DNA of 64,000 bases from Microbaculum marinisediminis (GTDB lineage Bacteria > Pseudomonadota > Alphaproteobacteria > Rhizobiales > Tepidamorphaceae). The DNA lies in assembly GCF_025397915.1 (NCBI RefSeq), contig NZ_JALIDZ010000001.1, forward strand, positions 372,001 through 436,000. Direction: 5' to 3'. Position numbers and translations under genes: made by a program. The notes under the pieces were generated by a model. The model saw nothing but the letters and a program-made list of their open reading frames with translations, was not told where the DNA came from and did no database searches. Below, piece after piece: positions 14,536-23,414 of the stretch; position 1 is the stretch's first letter; each line of letters opens with the position of its first letter.

Positions 14536-15144
14536 GTGATCGTGCCAGACCGAGCCGGGACCGACCAGTTGTTGCGTGACGCGGCGGCGGCGATCAGCGC
14601 CGGCGACTGGCGCGGCGCCGAAACGGCGCTCCTCACCTGCCTGGAGCGCCGCGCGGAAGACGTTTCCCTCGCCTACAATCTCGCCCTGGTGGAAAAGAGG
14701 CTCGGCAAGCCCGCGCAAGCCGAACAACGACTGGCGCGCCTGCTCGCGACAGCTCCGGATCACGCCAATGCACGGTTCGAGTATGCCGCGTCCCTGATGG
14801 ACCGCGGCGCGGAGACCGACGCGCTCGGCGCATTCGAGACCTATCTCGCCGCCGTGCCGGACGACCCGGACGCGCGCCTGAACGCGGCGCGCCTGTGCCT
14901 GCGTCTCGGCAGGGGGAAAGCGGCGGCGGTCCATCTGGAGCTGGCCGAGTCCGTGCGGCCCGGCGATCCGGCGATCCGGCTGGGTCGTGCCGAAACGGCG
15001 CGCGATCTCGGCGAGGTCGACGAAGCGCGGAACCTGTTCGGCGCGCTCTATTGGGATGCGCCCGGACTCCGACCCGAAATCCTGAAGGCGATGAGCCAGG
15101 GCGCACGCGGCCGGCTTCCGCTCGACCGGCGACGCCTCGGATAG
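14536..15144 (+). CDS. TPR-repeat protein
   Basis: The 202-residue soluble protein consists of about five tetratricopeptide-like helical pairs (ISAGDWRGAETALLTCLERR, VSLAYNLALVEKRLGKPAQA, ARFEYAASLMDRGAETDALG, ARLNAARLCLRLGRGKAAAV, IRLGRAETARDLGEVDEARN). It has no signal peptide, so it acts in the cytoplasm as a protein-interaction scaffold; partners are not evident. Start GTG at 14536. The gene stands alone between a divergent DUF1045 gene and the chemoreceptor. Confidence 0.75.
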   Translation: MIVPDRAGTDQLLRDAAAAISAGDWRGAETALLTCLERRAEDVSLAYNLALVEKRLGKPAQAEQRLARLLATAPDHANARFEYAASLMDRGAETDALGAFETYLAAVPDDPDARLNAARLCLRLGRGKAAAVHLELAESVRPGDPAIRLGRAETARDLGEVDEARNLFGALYWDAPGLRPEILKAMSQGARGRLPLDRRRLG

Positions 15145-15475
15145 GTACGGGATATGTGAAAATTGATATTTGTTAATTCATAACAATACATATTTCTGAC
15201 TTGGAGATCAACTACGTTTTATGCAGCCAATCTCAACCCAGTCCGCCGCCTTCGCTGAAACACTCCGACTGAACAGTATTTAGCCGAATTTATTATTCGG
15301 AATCCCTTGCTAGACGCGAGCGAAAGCCTCGCTAGAGCACCGCTTCTCTTATTGTTTCGACTATGAATACTTCCGACGTTAACCAATGCTTCAACACCCA
15401 CCCCCTTTAAATCAGGAGAGAATTTTGGCTCCGCGTTGCGGCCTAACCGTTGCCGGACAGTATTCGGGGGGACTC
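15145..15475. other. AT-rich upstream region of the chemoreceptor gene
   Basis: No gene. It contains a degenerate FixK/FNR-like palindrome TTGAT-ATTT-GTTAA (15163-15176, one mismatch) far from the next ATG, and a small perfect hairpin CCGAAT-ttatt-ATTCGG (15284-15300). The AT-rich character fits a promoter region. Confidence 0.35.
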
Positions 15476-17554
15476 ATGAAATCGCTATCGCTCAGAAATA
15501 TCCTGCTCGCGATCACCGGGCTTCTCGGGCTCGCCGTGATCGGCCTTGCGGGGCAGATGACATTCGACATGGCCGGTCAGCGCTCCAGCGCGATGCAGAC
15601 CGAGGAAACCAACATGATCGGCGACCTGTTGCTCGGCAGCGCCGGCAACTGGGCGATCGAACGCGGGATCAGCATGACCGCGCTCAGCGCGAGCGAGCCC
15701 GTCAGCAGCGACCGCCGCGCGGCGATCGACAAGCAGCGCCAGCTCGCCGACACGGATCTGAAAACCGCCCTGGACCGTCTCGGCGGGACGAAGACGAACC
15801 TGGCCGCGACGGAAGAGGCCCTGGCCAGGGTGGCGGCGCTCCGGCCGGAGGTAGATCGCGCACTGCAGATGCCGCTGTCCCAGCGCGATCCGCAACTGGC
15901 CGAAAAGTGGCTGACGACCATCACCGGCGTGATCGAAGCCACCCAGACGCTGCGCCGCTCGCTGGAACTGTCTCTCGACACCGCCGAGGCGCGGATGGCG
16001 CAGTATCAGCGCATGAAGGACGCCATCTGGGTGATGAGCGAATTCGCCGGCCGCGAACGCGCCGGCATCGGCGCGGCGATCGCCAGCGGCAAGCCGATGA
16101 CCAACGCGTTCCTGGAAACGGTGGCAAGCCGGCGCGGGCGCGTCGAGTACGCCTGGGAAACCGTCCAGGCGGTCGCCGACAACGTTCCGGTCTCGCCCGA
16201 CGTCACCAGCGCGATCGAGACGGTCCGCCGCGATTTCTTCGGCGACCTCGGCAAGACCCGCCAGGCCATTCTGGCGGCCGGTGCCGCGGGCGATCCCTAT
16301 CCGCTGACGGCAAGCGAATGGGTCGGCGCGGCCACGGCGGGCATCAATACCATCCTCACGCTCAGCAGGGCGACCGGCGCGCAGATCGAAACGCTGGCGG
16401 CCGAGACGGCGGGCAGCAGTTCGCGCGCCATGATCGTCAGCATGGTCATCCTCGGCATCGCCCTTGTCGTGGTCGCCGCGGCCTTCTGGCTGATCATCAG
16501 CCGCGTGACGCGACCGCTGGAAGCGATGCGCAGCGCCATGGCCTCGCTGGCGGACGGCAACAAGGAGATCGCGGTTCCGGGTCTCGGACGCCAGGACGAG
16601 ATCGGCGCCATGGCCGAGGCCGTCGACGTGTTCCGCCAGAACGCCATTGAGATGGAACGGCTGCAGCTGGAACAGGCCGATCGCGACCGGCTTGCCCAGG
16701 AGGAGAAGCGCAAGGCCATGAACGAACTGGCCGACTCCTTCCTGGCGAGCGTCGGCGGCGTCGTCGAGATCGTCTCCTCGGCGGCGAGCGAGATGGAATC
16801 CACTGCCCAGTCGATGACGTCCACGGCGGAGGAAACCAACAGCCGGGCAATGACCGTTTCGGCGGCCGCCGAGCAAGCCTCGACCAACGTCAACACCGTC
16901 GCCTCCTCGGCGGAAGAGCTCTCCAGCTCGATCTCCGAGATCAGCCGTCAGGTACAGGAGGCGGCGCAGATCGCCCAGAACGCGGTGGCGAACGCGGAAC
17001 AGACGAACGCCATGGTGGAAGGGCTTGCGGATACCGCGCAGAAGATCGGCGACGTGATCGAACTGATCAACACGATCGCCGAGCAGACCAACCTGCTCGC
17101 GCTCAACGCGACCATCGAGGCGGCGCGCGCCGGCGACGCCGGCAAGGGCTTCGCGGTCGTGGCGCAGGAAGTGAAGGCGCTCGCCGGACAGACCGCCAAG
17201 GCGACCGAGGAGATCGGCCAGCAGATCTCGAGCATCCAGACGGCCACCGGCGATGCCGTGGAGGCGATCCGCCAGATCGGCCAGACGATCACGTCGATCA
17301 ACGAGATCTCGTCTACGATCGCCTCGGCGGTGGAAGAGCAAGGCGCGGCGACGCAGGAAATCGCCCGCAGTGTTCAGCAGGCTTCGGCCGGCACCGGCGA
17401 CGTCAGCGCCAACATCGCCGGCGTCAGCTCGGCGGCGAGCGAGACCGGCACCTCGGCCGAGCAGGTGCTGAGCGCGGCGCGCGAGCTGGCCCAGCAGTCC
17501 GAACAGCTACGCACCGAGGTCAACGGCTTCGTCGAGCGCGTCCGCGCGGCCTAG
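15476..17554 (+). CDS. Methyl-accepting chemotaxis protein
   Basis: The 692-residue receptor has an N-terminal membrane helix (ILLAITGLLGLAVIGLAGQM), a periplasmic sensing region of about 290 residues with a NIT-like piece (GNWAIERGISMTALSA), a second helix at about 319-345, a HAMP domain (RVTRPLEAMRSAMASLADGN) and the conserved signalling hairpin with tip EQTNLLALNATIEAARAGDA. There is no C-terminal CheR-tether pentapeptide. The ligand is unknown; NIT domains sense nitrate or nitrite in some proteins, but the match here is weak. Start ATG 15476 follows GGGGGGAC. No che genes adjoin. Its stop TAG overlaps the stop of the convergent thioesterase gene. Confidence 0.9.
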   Translation: MKSLSLRNILLAITGLLGLAVIGLAGQMTFDMAGQRSSAMQTEETNMIGDLLLGSAGNWAIERGISMTALSASEPVSSDRRAAIDKQRQLADTDLKTALDRLGGTKTNLAATEEALARVAALRPEVDRALQMPLSQRDPQLAEKWLTTITGVIEATQTLRRSLELSLDTAEARMAQYQRMKDAIWVMSEFAGRERAGIGAAIASGKPMTNAFLETVASRRGRVEYAWETVQAVADNVPVSPDVTSAIETVRRDFFGDLGKTRQAILAAGAAGDPYPLTASEWVGAATAGINTILTLSRATGAQIETLAAETAGSSSRAMIVSMVILGIALVVVAAAFWLIISRVTRPLEAMRSAMASLADGNKEIAVPGLGRQDEIGAMAEAVDVFRQNAIEMERLQLEQADRDRLAQEEKRKAMNELADSFLASVGGVVEIVSSAASEMESTAQSMTSTAEETNSRAMTVSAAAEQASTNVNTVASSAEELSSSISEISRQVQEAAQIAQNAVANAEQTNAMVEGLADTAQKIGDVIELINTIAEQTNLLALNATIEAARAGDAGKGFAVVAQEVKALAGQTAKATEEIGQQISSIQTATGDAVEAIRQIGQTITSINEISSTIASAVEEQGAATQEIARSVQQASAGTGDVSANIAGVSSAASETGTSAEQVLSAARELAQQSEQLRTEVNGFVERVRAA

Positions 17555-17994
17555 GACCGATTGGCGGGGGGCGATCCGTCCCCCGCCCCCTCCACCTTGC
17601 GGATGGTACCGAGCGCCGTCGCGCAGAGTTTCTCCGTCTGACCATCGACGACGAACACGTCGCAGCGGACGACCGCCTGGGTGCGGCCCGCATGAAGCGC
17701 CGAGGCGCGGGCGATCAAGGCCGAGCCGATCGCCGGGCGGATATAGTTGATCTTGAGCTCGCCGGTGACGACGCCCGCTCCGAGCACCGCACCGCCGGCA
17801 TAGGTCAGCGCGTTGTCGGCGGCGTAGCAGATGACGCCGCCATGGGTCATGCCGAGATGCTGCTCGGTATCCTCGCTCAACGGAACGCGCAGTTCGGTAA
17901 GATCCTCGCTCCAGCTCACGAGTTCCGCCTTCAACAGGCGGCTGAACGCCTGCGCGGCGAGGATCTGGCGGCCGAACTCCAGCATGTTTTCCAT
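17551..17994 (-). CDS. PaaI-family hotdog thioesterase
   Basis: The 147-residue product has the hotdog signature EDTEQHLGMTHGGVICYAAD, with the HGG turn and acidic residue that form the acyl-CoA thioesterase site, followed by TGELKINYIRPAIGSALIAR. It likely hydrolyses a short or aromatic acyl-CoA; the substrate cannot be read. Start ATG 17994 (a second Met three codons on). The stop codon lies in a CTAG shared with the converging chemoreceptor gene. It is the last gene of the minus-strand run that begins with the ABC importer. Confidence 0.8.
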   Translation of the reverse strand: MENMLEFGRQILAAQAFSRLLKAELVSWSEDLTELRVPLSEDTEQHLGMTHGGVICYAADNALTYAGGAVLGAGVVTGELKINYIRPAIGSALIARASALHAGRTQAVVRCDVFVVDGQTEKLCATALGTIRKVEGAGDGSPPANRS

Positions 17995-18039
17995 GGAGAT
18001 TTCCTGGTCCGAAATTTCGAATAGAGAAGGGAGACCGGC

Positions 18040-18747
18040 TCAGGCCGGCCCGACGCGGAAGGACTTGCGATAGAGCCCGGGGTCTTCCGACAGACCGTCC
18101 TCAAGGGTGCGATGGGCGTCAAGACGGGCGGCGTCCATCGTCTCGGTGACGATCTCGATTGCCTCGCGCTTGACAGGGATTGCCTGGGCAACGGGCGTGC
18201 CCTTCGGCAGCACGCCTTCGAAATCCGGGTCGGCCCAGATCGCGGGGAAATGCACGAATCCGTCCGAGAACCGGTCGCAATCGACAATCCCGGCGAGTGT
18301 GCGGAACGGCAGATCCTCGCGGTTGAGCGGGTGGGTGAACAGCACCGACCAGCCTTCCGGCACCTCCAGAGCCCAGAAATTGGTGAACTTCACGACGAAG
18401 CGGTTTTCGTCCGCCTGCAGCGGCGCGCCGGCCGCCTGCTCGGGCACATGCAGGCCGATGGGCGAGCGGGTGTGGCGCAGGCCGGGCACGCGCGGCGCCT
18501 CCCAGTCCCAGCCAAGTTCGCCCTCCTTCACGGTGAGGTCGGCGGCCAGCGGCAGCAGCACACCCGTCGAGAAGGCGTCGAGCAGCGGCGGGCAGTGCTT
18601 GAGCGTGCGCACCTCGATGCCGCCGAGCGTTTCGCTGACGGTCGTCGACGGCATCGCTTTGAGCCAGTCCGGCAATCCGGTCCGGGCGGGCACCGGCCTG
18701 GGCAGGATGTCCTCGAAGCCCGGCAGGCAGCGGAAGGTCAGGCGCAT
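18040..18747 (-). CDS. Conserved protein of unknown function (235 aa)
   Basis: Begins MRLTFRCLPGFEDILPRPVP. Notable segments are LKHCPPLLDAFSTGVLLPLA, VVKFTNFWALEVPEGWSVLF, THPLNREDLPFRTLAGIVDC and GVLPKGTPVAQAIPVKREA. The last resemble a cupin-like or DUF6065-like family I recall from marine and phage genomes, but the name is not secure. No signal peptide or membrane helix. It lies 79 bases after the ABC permease gene on the same strand, so it may be the end of that operon. Confidence 0.6.
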   Translation of the reverse strand: MRLTFRCLPGFEDILPRPVPARTGLPDWLKAMPSTTVSETLGGIEVRTLKHCPPLLDAFSTGVLLPLAADLTVKEGELGWDWEAPRVPGLRHTRSPIGLHVPEQAAGAPLQADENRFVVKFTNFWALEVPEGWSVLFTHPLNREDLPFRTLAGIVDCDRFSDGFVHFPAIWADPDFEGVLPKGTPVAQAIPVKREAIEIVTETMDAARLDAHRTLEDGLSEDPGLYRKSFRVGPA

Positions 18748-18826
18748 TCGCGTGTCCCCTTCGTCATGCCGGACAGGAAAGCCGGGACGGCCGAAAAACG
18801 CAAACGGACCCGCGGGGGCTCCTGCC

Positions 18827-19675
18827 TTACCGCGCCATGCGCGCCTTGCGGTCGCGCTCCTTGAGCATGACGTAGGTTGTCGCCGCGATGACGGTAAGGA
18901 CGACGAAAATGACGCCGATGACGTTGATGACCGGCGACAGGCCGAAGCGGAAGCGCGAGCCGATCTCGGTGACGAGCGTCCAGTTGCCGCCGATCGCGAA
19001 CACGGTGGTGTTGTAGTTCTCGATCGACTGCAGGAAGGCGATCACGGCGGCGGTGAAGATGGTCGGCGCCAGGAACGGGATCGTGACGCGCCGGAACACC
19101 AGGAAGCTGGACGCGCCCAGGTCGAGCGCCGCTTCCTCCAGGCTCCTGTCCTGGCGCTGCAGGCGGGCCATGAACATCAGCATCGAATAGGAGGCGATGA
19201 AGGTCGCCTGGGCCATCATGGCAAGGAACAGCCCGCCGGGCACCTCGAAGTTGCGCCAGAAGATCAGCGTCGAGATGCCCAGGATGATGCCCGGGGTCAG
19301 GATCGGCGAAACGAGCACGCCGTAGAGCAGGCCGTTCCAGCGCGACTGCAGCCGCGTTAGGATGAACGCGCCGGACAGACCCAGCGGGATGGACACGGCG
19401 ATGACGCCGATGCCGACCAGGATCGAATTCCACAATCCCTGCAGGATGCGTTCGTCGCCGGCGAGCTCGTCGAACCACTTCAGGGTCCAGCCGCGCCACT
19501 GCGTCACCGAGGGATAGTCGTAGGCGTTGAACGCGGCGAGCGTCATCACCAGGAGCGGCGCGAACAGGTAGATGAAGAAGACCACCATGTAGGCGGTGAG
19601 GACGATACTGGCCCAGCGCCCCTCGCGGGTCCTGCGGATCGGCGCGGGCGCTGCTGCGACGGTGGCGGTTGTCAT
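18827..19675 (-). CDS. ABC transporter permease, PotC type
   Basis: The 282-residue inner-membrane permease has six predicted helices and the EAA loop LEEAALDLGASSFLVFRRVT. Family: spermidine/putrescine-type importers, which also include 2-aminoethylphosphonate systems. It is the second permease of the operon and starts 16 bases after the stop of the PotB-type gene. With phosphonate genes a few kilobases away, aminoethylphosphonate is a plausible substrate, but a polyamine is possible too. Confidence 0.88.
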   Translation of the reverse strand: MTTATVAAAPAPIRRTREGRWASIVLTAYMVVFFIYLFAPLLVMTLAAFNAYDYPSVTQWRGWTLKWFDELAGDERILQGLWNSILVGIGVIAVSIPLGLSGAFILTRLQSRWNGLLYGVLVSPILTPGIILGISTLIFWRNFEVPGGLFLAMMAQATFIASYSMLMFMARLQRQDRSLEEAALDLGASSFLVFRRVTIPFLAPTIFTAAVIAFLQSIENYNTTVFAIGGNWTLVTEIGSRFRFGLSPVINVIGVIFVVLTVIAATTYVMLKERDRKARMAR

Positions 19676-19691
19676 GCTGCTGCCCCTCCAC

Positions 19692-20726
19692 TCACCGCGC
19701 GATGTCGCGCACGCCGACGCGGAAGACCAGCATCATCAGGAAGATGAAGACGATGCAGACGACCAGCAGCGTGAAGGCGTAGGCCGCGCCCGCGTTCCAG
19801 TTGTTGGATTCGAAGAACTGCCTGTAGATCGTCTGACTGAACCAGTCGCCGGACGTGCCGCGCGTCATGATCTGCGGCACCGAATACGACCCCGCCGACA
19901 GCATGAATGTCATGATGCAGCCCACCGCGATGCCCGGCTTGGCGTGGGGGATGGCGACGCGCCAGTGGATGCGCCAGCTCGGCGCGCCCAGATCGCGCGC
20001 GGCCTCGAGCTGGTTGCGATCCAGCGTCTCCAGCGTGTTGTAGATCGGGAAGACCATGAACAGGATGTAGGTGTAGACCATCGCGACGAAGACGGCCGCG
20101 GGCGATTCCAGGAAGGGAATCCATTGCTTGGCGGCGAGATTGGTGACGCCGATCCAGTCCAGGAAGGTGTTCAGCACGCCCTGGTAGTCGAGGATCATCA
20201 GCCAGGCGTAGACCCGCAGGAGCTCGTTGATCGCATAGGGGATGATCAGCCCGAGCATCAGGAAGGCGGCAGCCTGGGGGGTCGCGACCTGGGCGACGGC
20301 GAAGGCGATCGGGTAGCAGACGACGAGCGCCAGAACCGTCACCATCGCCGCATAAACGATGGTGCGCACGAAGATCCTGAAATGCAGACCCGACATTCGG
20401 GTGTAGTTGGACAGCGTATAGACCTTCTGCGGCGCCTTCTCCTGGGCTTCCAGCTCGGCGATCCGTTCCTCGATGCCGGAGATCTTGTCCTCGATGGCCG
20501 GCTTGTCGGCGTCGGCGGCTCCCTGCGCATCGAACCGCAACAGCGAGACCTCGTTGTAGAGCCGGTCGATCTCCAGCGAGAGCTGGGTCGATTCCTGCCG
20601 CACCCACAGCGAGCGCTCGATCATGAAGAGCTGCGGGATGACGATCATGCCGAGCAACCAGGCGGCCGTCAGGAAGACGAACGTCCCGGACAGGGTGCGG
20701 CCGTAGGTGCGGGCGAGCGCCTTCAT
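19692..20726 (-). CDS. ABC transporter permease, PotB type, with coiled-coil insertion
   Basis: The 344-residue permease starts MKALARTYGRTLSGTFVFLT with membrane helix 1, then carries an unusual charged insertion of about 60 residues (SLEIDRLYNEVSLLRFDAQG ... EDKISGIEERIAELEAQ) that should form a periplasmic coiled coil before helix 2. The EAA loop is LEAARDLGAPSWRIHWRVAI. Ordinary PotB proteins have only a short loop here. Four bases separate its ATG from the ATPase stop. Confidence 0.88.
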   Translation of the reverse strand: MKALARTYGRTLSGTFVFLTAAWLLGMIVIPQLFMIERSLWVRQESTQLSLEIDRLYNEVSLLRFDAQGAADADKPAIEDKISGIEERIAELEAQEKAPQKVYTLSNYTRMSGLHFRIFVRTIVYAAMVTVLALVVCYPIAFAVAQVATPQAAAFLMLGLIIPYAINELLRVYAWLMILDYQGVLNTFLDWIGVTNLAAKQWIPFLESPAAVFVAMVYTYILFMVFPIYNTLETLDRNQLEAARDLGAPSWRIHWRVAIPHAKPGIAVGCIMTFMLSAGSYSVPQIMTRGTSGDWFSQTIYRQFFESNNWNAGAAYAFTLLVVCIVFIFLMMLVFRVGVRDIAR

Positions 20727-20730
20727 GTGG

Positions 20731-21822
20731 TCAATCCCTCGCCAGGTCGCCCGTGGGCAGCACCAGCGCGTCGGCCGCGGCGAAGCCGACCCGCTGTTCG
20801 CCATCCAGATCGCGGCCGGCGGCGCCCGAATTGACGATATGGACCATGATCTCGTTGGCGTCGCGCTTCAGGAACAGGTTCACGAAGGGACCTTCCAGGT
20901 CGCGGCGGTCGACCCTGGCGGTCACGACGTTGTCGAGACCGGCACCGTTCAGGAACTGCATCCGCTCGGGGCGGACGAAAACCATCGCCGCGTCGCCCTT
21001 CGACAGGCCCTCGCGGACGCGCCCGCGCAGGCGGCCGTCGGGGCCTTCGACGACGGCGAAGCCTTCGGCGACCTCGGCGACCTTGCCGCGGAAAACGTTC
21101 TGCTCGCCGACGAAGGTGGCGACGAAGGGGGTGGCCGGGTTGTCGTACAGGACGTCGGTCGTATCGACCTGCTCGACGCTGCCGTGATTCATGACGGCAA
21201 TGCGGTCCGACATGGTCAGCGCCTCGCCCTGGTCGTGGGTGATGTAGACGAAGGTGACGCCGGTCTTGCGCTGGATGGACTTGAGTTCGGCGCGCATGTG
21301 CTGGCGCAACTTGAGATCGAGCGCCGACAGCGGCTCGTCCAGAAGCAGCACCGCCGGCTCGACGGCGAGCGCGCGGGCGATCGCCACGCGCTGACGCTGG
21401 CCGCCCGACAGGTCGCCCGGCAGCTTGTCCTCCTGGCCGCGCAGGGCGACGAGATCGATCAACTCCATTGCGCGCTCGCGCCGCTTCCTCTTCGGCATGC
21501 CGCGCGCCTCGAGCCCGAAGGCGACATTCTCCCAGACGGGCATCAGGGGAAACAGCGCAAGATTCTGGAATATGAGCGCGGTCGGACGGCGGTTCGGCCC
21601 TATGCCGGCCATGTCGTCGCCGCCGATCAGGACCCGCCCCGTGGTCGGCTCGAGGAAGCCGGAGATCATGCGCAGGAGGGTGGTCTTGCCGCAGCCCGAC
21701 GGGCCGAGGATCGAGAAGAACTCCCCGGCGCCGATCTCCAGATCGGTTTTCCGGACGGCGGTAAACGTTCCGAAGACCATGGATACGCCGTCGAGGACGA
21801 CGTTCTTGCCTTTACCCAGCAT
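20731..21822 (-). CDS. ABC transporter ATP-binding protein, PotA type
   Basis: The 363-residue ATPase has Walker A GPSGCGKTT, Q-loop FQNLALFP, signature LSGGQRQR, Walker B VLLLDEP and the switch histidine in YITHDQGEA, plus a C-terminal TOBE domain (VFVRPERMQFLNG, then the 330-360 strands). It drives the two permeases encoded directly downstream. ATG at 21822 follows GAGGGGG. A 152-base gap separates it from the binding-protein gene, room for an attenuating stem typical where the binding protein is made in excess. Confidence 0.92.
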   Translation of the reverse strand: MLGKGKNVVLDGVSMVFGTFTAVRKTDLEIGAGEFFSILGPSGCGKTTLLRMISGFLEPTTGRVLIGGDDMAGIGPNRRPTALIFQNLALFPLMPVWENVAFGLEARGMPKRKRRERAMELIDLVALRGQEDKLPGDLSGGQRQRVAIARALAVEPAVLLLDEPLSALDLKLRQHMRAELKSIQRKTGVTFVYITHDQGEALTMSDRIAVMNHGSVEQVDTTDVLYDNPATPFVATFVGEQNVFRGKVAEVAEGFAVVEGPDGRLRGRVREGLSKGDAAMVFVRPERMQFLNGAGLDNVVTARVDRRDLEGPFVNLFLKRDANEIMVHIVNSGAAGRDLDGEQRVGFAAADALVLPTGDLARD

Positions 21823-21974
21823 CGCAGTTCCCCCTCGACCCCACGATCGTGCCTCGCCCGGGCATGCGATGGTCAGACGTCGAATGTCCGGCGAGGGCTG
21901 CCCGCCGGATCGCCGGACCGGCAAACGGAAGGAAACCGGGGCCGCTCCTTTTCAAGACCGGTCCCGGTATTGCG

Positions 21975-23111
21975 TCAGGCGTTGGTGAACTTCTCGACAT
22001 ACTCGGTGCGCAGCGCGCCGAAGAAGTCGGTCTGCGCCGGCCACCACCACAGATTGTCGATCGCGGCGGCGTCCGGATAGGCCATCGAGAACGCGGCCTT
22101 CTGAGCGTCGTTGAGATGCTGGTCGGCGTCGACGGCGGCCGAGTTGTACCCGGTGTTGTTGGCGAACATGCCGCCGGCTTCCGGCGTCAGCATGAAGTTG
22201 ACGAACGCATAGGCCTGGTCGACGTTCTCCGAGCCGGACGGGATCGCCATGGTGTCGATCCAGCCCAGGCCACCTTCCTTCGGCATGGTGTAGCGCCACT
22301 TCGGATTGGTCTCACGATTGAGCAGGATGCCGGTCGTGTCCCAGGTCTGGCCGATGCTGCAGCCGGCGTCGGTGAAGGCGGCGGTGGCCTCGGTGGCGTT
22401 GTTCCAGAAGGCGCCGATGTTGCCGCGGCGCTCGATGGCATAGTTGGTCACGGCCTCGAACACGCGCCGGCAGTCGTCTTCCGACTTGTAGAGGTCCATG
22501 GCGCGGTCGGATTTCACCTCGCCGATGTCGTCGAGGTAGATCGCCAGGCTGACCAATACCGATTTCTGGCGAACGGCGACCTTGCCCGCCATGTCGGACT
22601 TCCACATGTCGCCGTAGGAGATGGTGCCATACTTGAGGTCCGGACTGGTTTCGGAATCCCACGTCATCGCCTCGGTGCCCCAGTCGCAGGGAATGAGGTA
22701 GCGCTTGCCGCGGTTGGTGGCGCCGAGGTTGATCGAGGCGCGGTAGATGGACGGGATCACCTTGTCGACGTTGAACTTGGACTCGTCGATCGCCCCGAGC
22801 AGATCGTCCTTGTAGTAGTTCGGGCCGGTGTCGACGGAGGGGAAGATCACGTCGAAGCCCTTGCCGCCGGCGGCGCGCAGCTTGTTCTCGGCCTCGTCGT
22901 TCGACCCGTAGGTCGACAGGTTGACCTTGATGCCGGTCGCCTTTTCGAAGGCGTCCTTGATGTTGTCCTGAACGTAGTCCCCCCAGGCGAACACGTTGAC
23001 GGTGCCCGAAGACGCCAACGCGTCACCGGCTTTCAGAATGGCCGGCATGGCGAGCGCCAAGCCGGTTGCGGCGGTTCCTCTCAGAACTGTACGGCGATTT
23101 ATGTTGGTCAT
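21975..23111 (-). CDS. Periplasmic substrate-binding protein, PotD type
   Basis: The 378-residue protein starts MTNINRRTVLRGTAATGLAL, with a twin-arginine-like signal (NRRTVLRG) and cleavage near DALASS. The mature part (VNVFAWGDYVQDNIKDAFEK, GFDVIFPSVDTG, CDWGTEAMTWDS) is that of the PotD/extracellular solute-binding family 1. It captures substrate in the periplasm for the permeases encoded next. GGAGG lies nine bases before the ATG. A 9-base inverted repeat about 120-160 bases upstream may be its operator. Substrate suggested by context is aminoethylphosphonate or a polyamine. Confidence 0.88.
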   Translation of the reverse strand: MTNINRRTVLRGTAATGLALAMPAILKAGDALASSGTVNVFAWGDYVQDNIKDAFEKATGIKVNLSTYGSNDEAENKLRAAGGKGFDVIFPSVDTGPNYYKDDLLGAIDESKFNVDKVIPSIYRASINLGATNRGKRYLIPCDWGTEAMTWDSETSPDLKYGTISYGDMWKSDMAGKVAVRQKSVLVSLAIYLDDIGEVKSDRAMDLYKSEDDCRRVFEAVTNYAIERRGNIGAFWNNATEATAAFTDAGCSIGQTWDTTGILLNRETNPKWRYTMPKEGGLGWIDTMAIPSGSENVDQAYAFVNFMLTPEAGGMFANNTGYNSAAVDADQHLNDAQKAAFSMAYPDAAAIDNLWWWPAQTDFFGALRTEYVEKFTNA

Positions 23112-23414
23112 CTTTATGCCTCCCGATGAAGCGGCTGGATACGGCTTAGAAGGCGCGGACAACGTCGCCGATTGGGAGATGACCGCGCGTTCTTTGCCGC
23201 GTTAACAGCCAGCATCAACAACTGTATGACAGGTATCGCGTCGCTGTCATCTTTATGTGGACAACGCGATACAGAATCCATCGGGTTGGCGATGCGCGTA
23301 TTTCTGATTACTGCCGGACGCCAACACGGCGCCCTCTCGGAAAACGGGCGTCTATCGCCCGATTCCCCGAAACAGCAATCTTTTCGAGCTGTCGAAGGCG
23401 GAACTGGCCGCAGA
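23112..23414. other. Control region of the ABC importer operon
   Basis: No gene in these 303 bases. They hold the end of the MscS transcription unit and the promoter of the binding-protein gene. The main structure is a perfect inverted repeat at 23233-23272. Confidence 0.5.
23233..23272. promoter_or_regulatory. 9-base inverted repeat upstream of the importer operon
   Basis: GTATCGCGT (23233-23241) and ACGCGATAC (23264-23272) are perfectly complementary with a 22-base spacer that also holds TGTCAT and TGTGGACA. The spacing (31 bases centre to centre, about three DNA turns) suits a dimeric or tetrameric regulator. There is no T-run, so it is unlikely to be a terminator. Confidence 0.45.

Noticed and set aside
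15163-15176. A FixK site for the chemoreceptor
   Set aside because: It has one mismatch in the conserved half-site and lies about 300 bases from the ATG; kept only as a note in the region entry.
15485-17341. A 618-codon minus-strand frame opposite the chemoreceptor
   Set aside because: Antisense shadow; the chemoreceptor signalling motifs on the plus strand are unambiguous.
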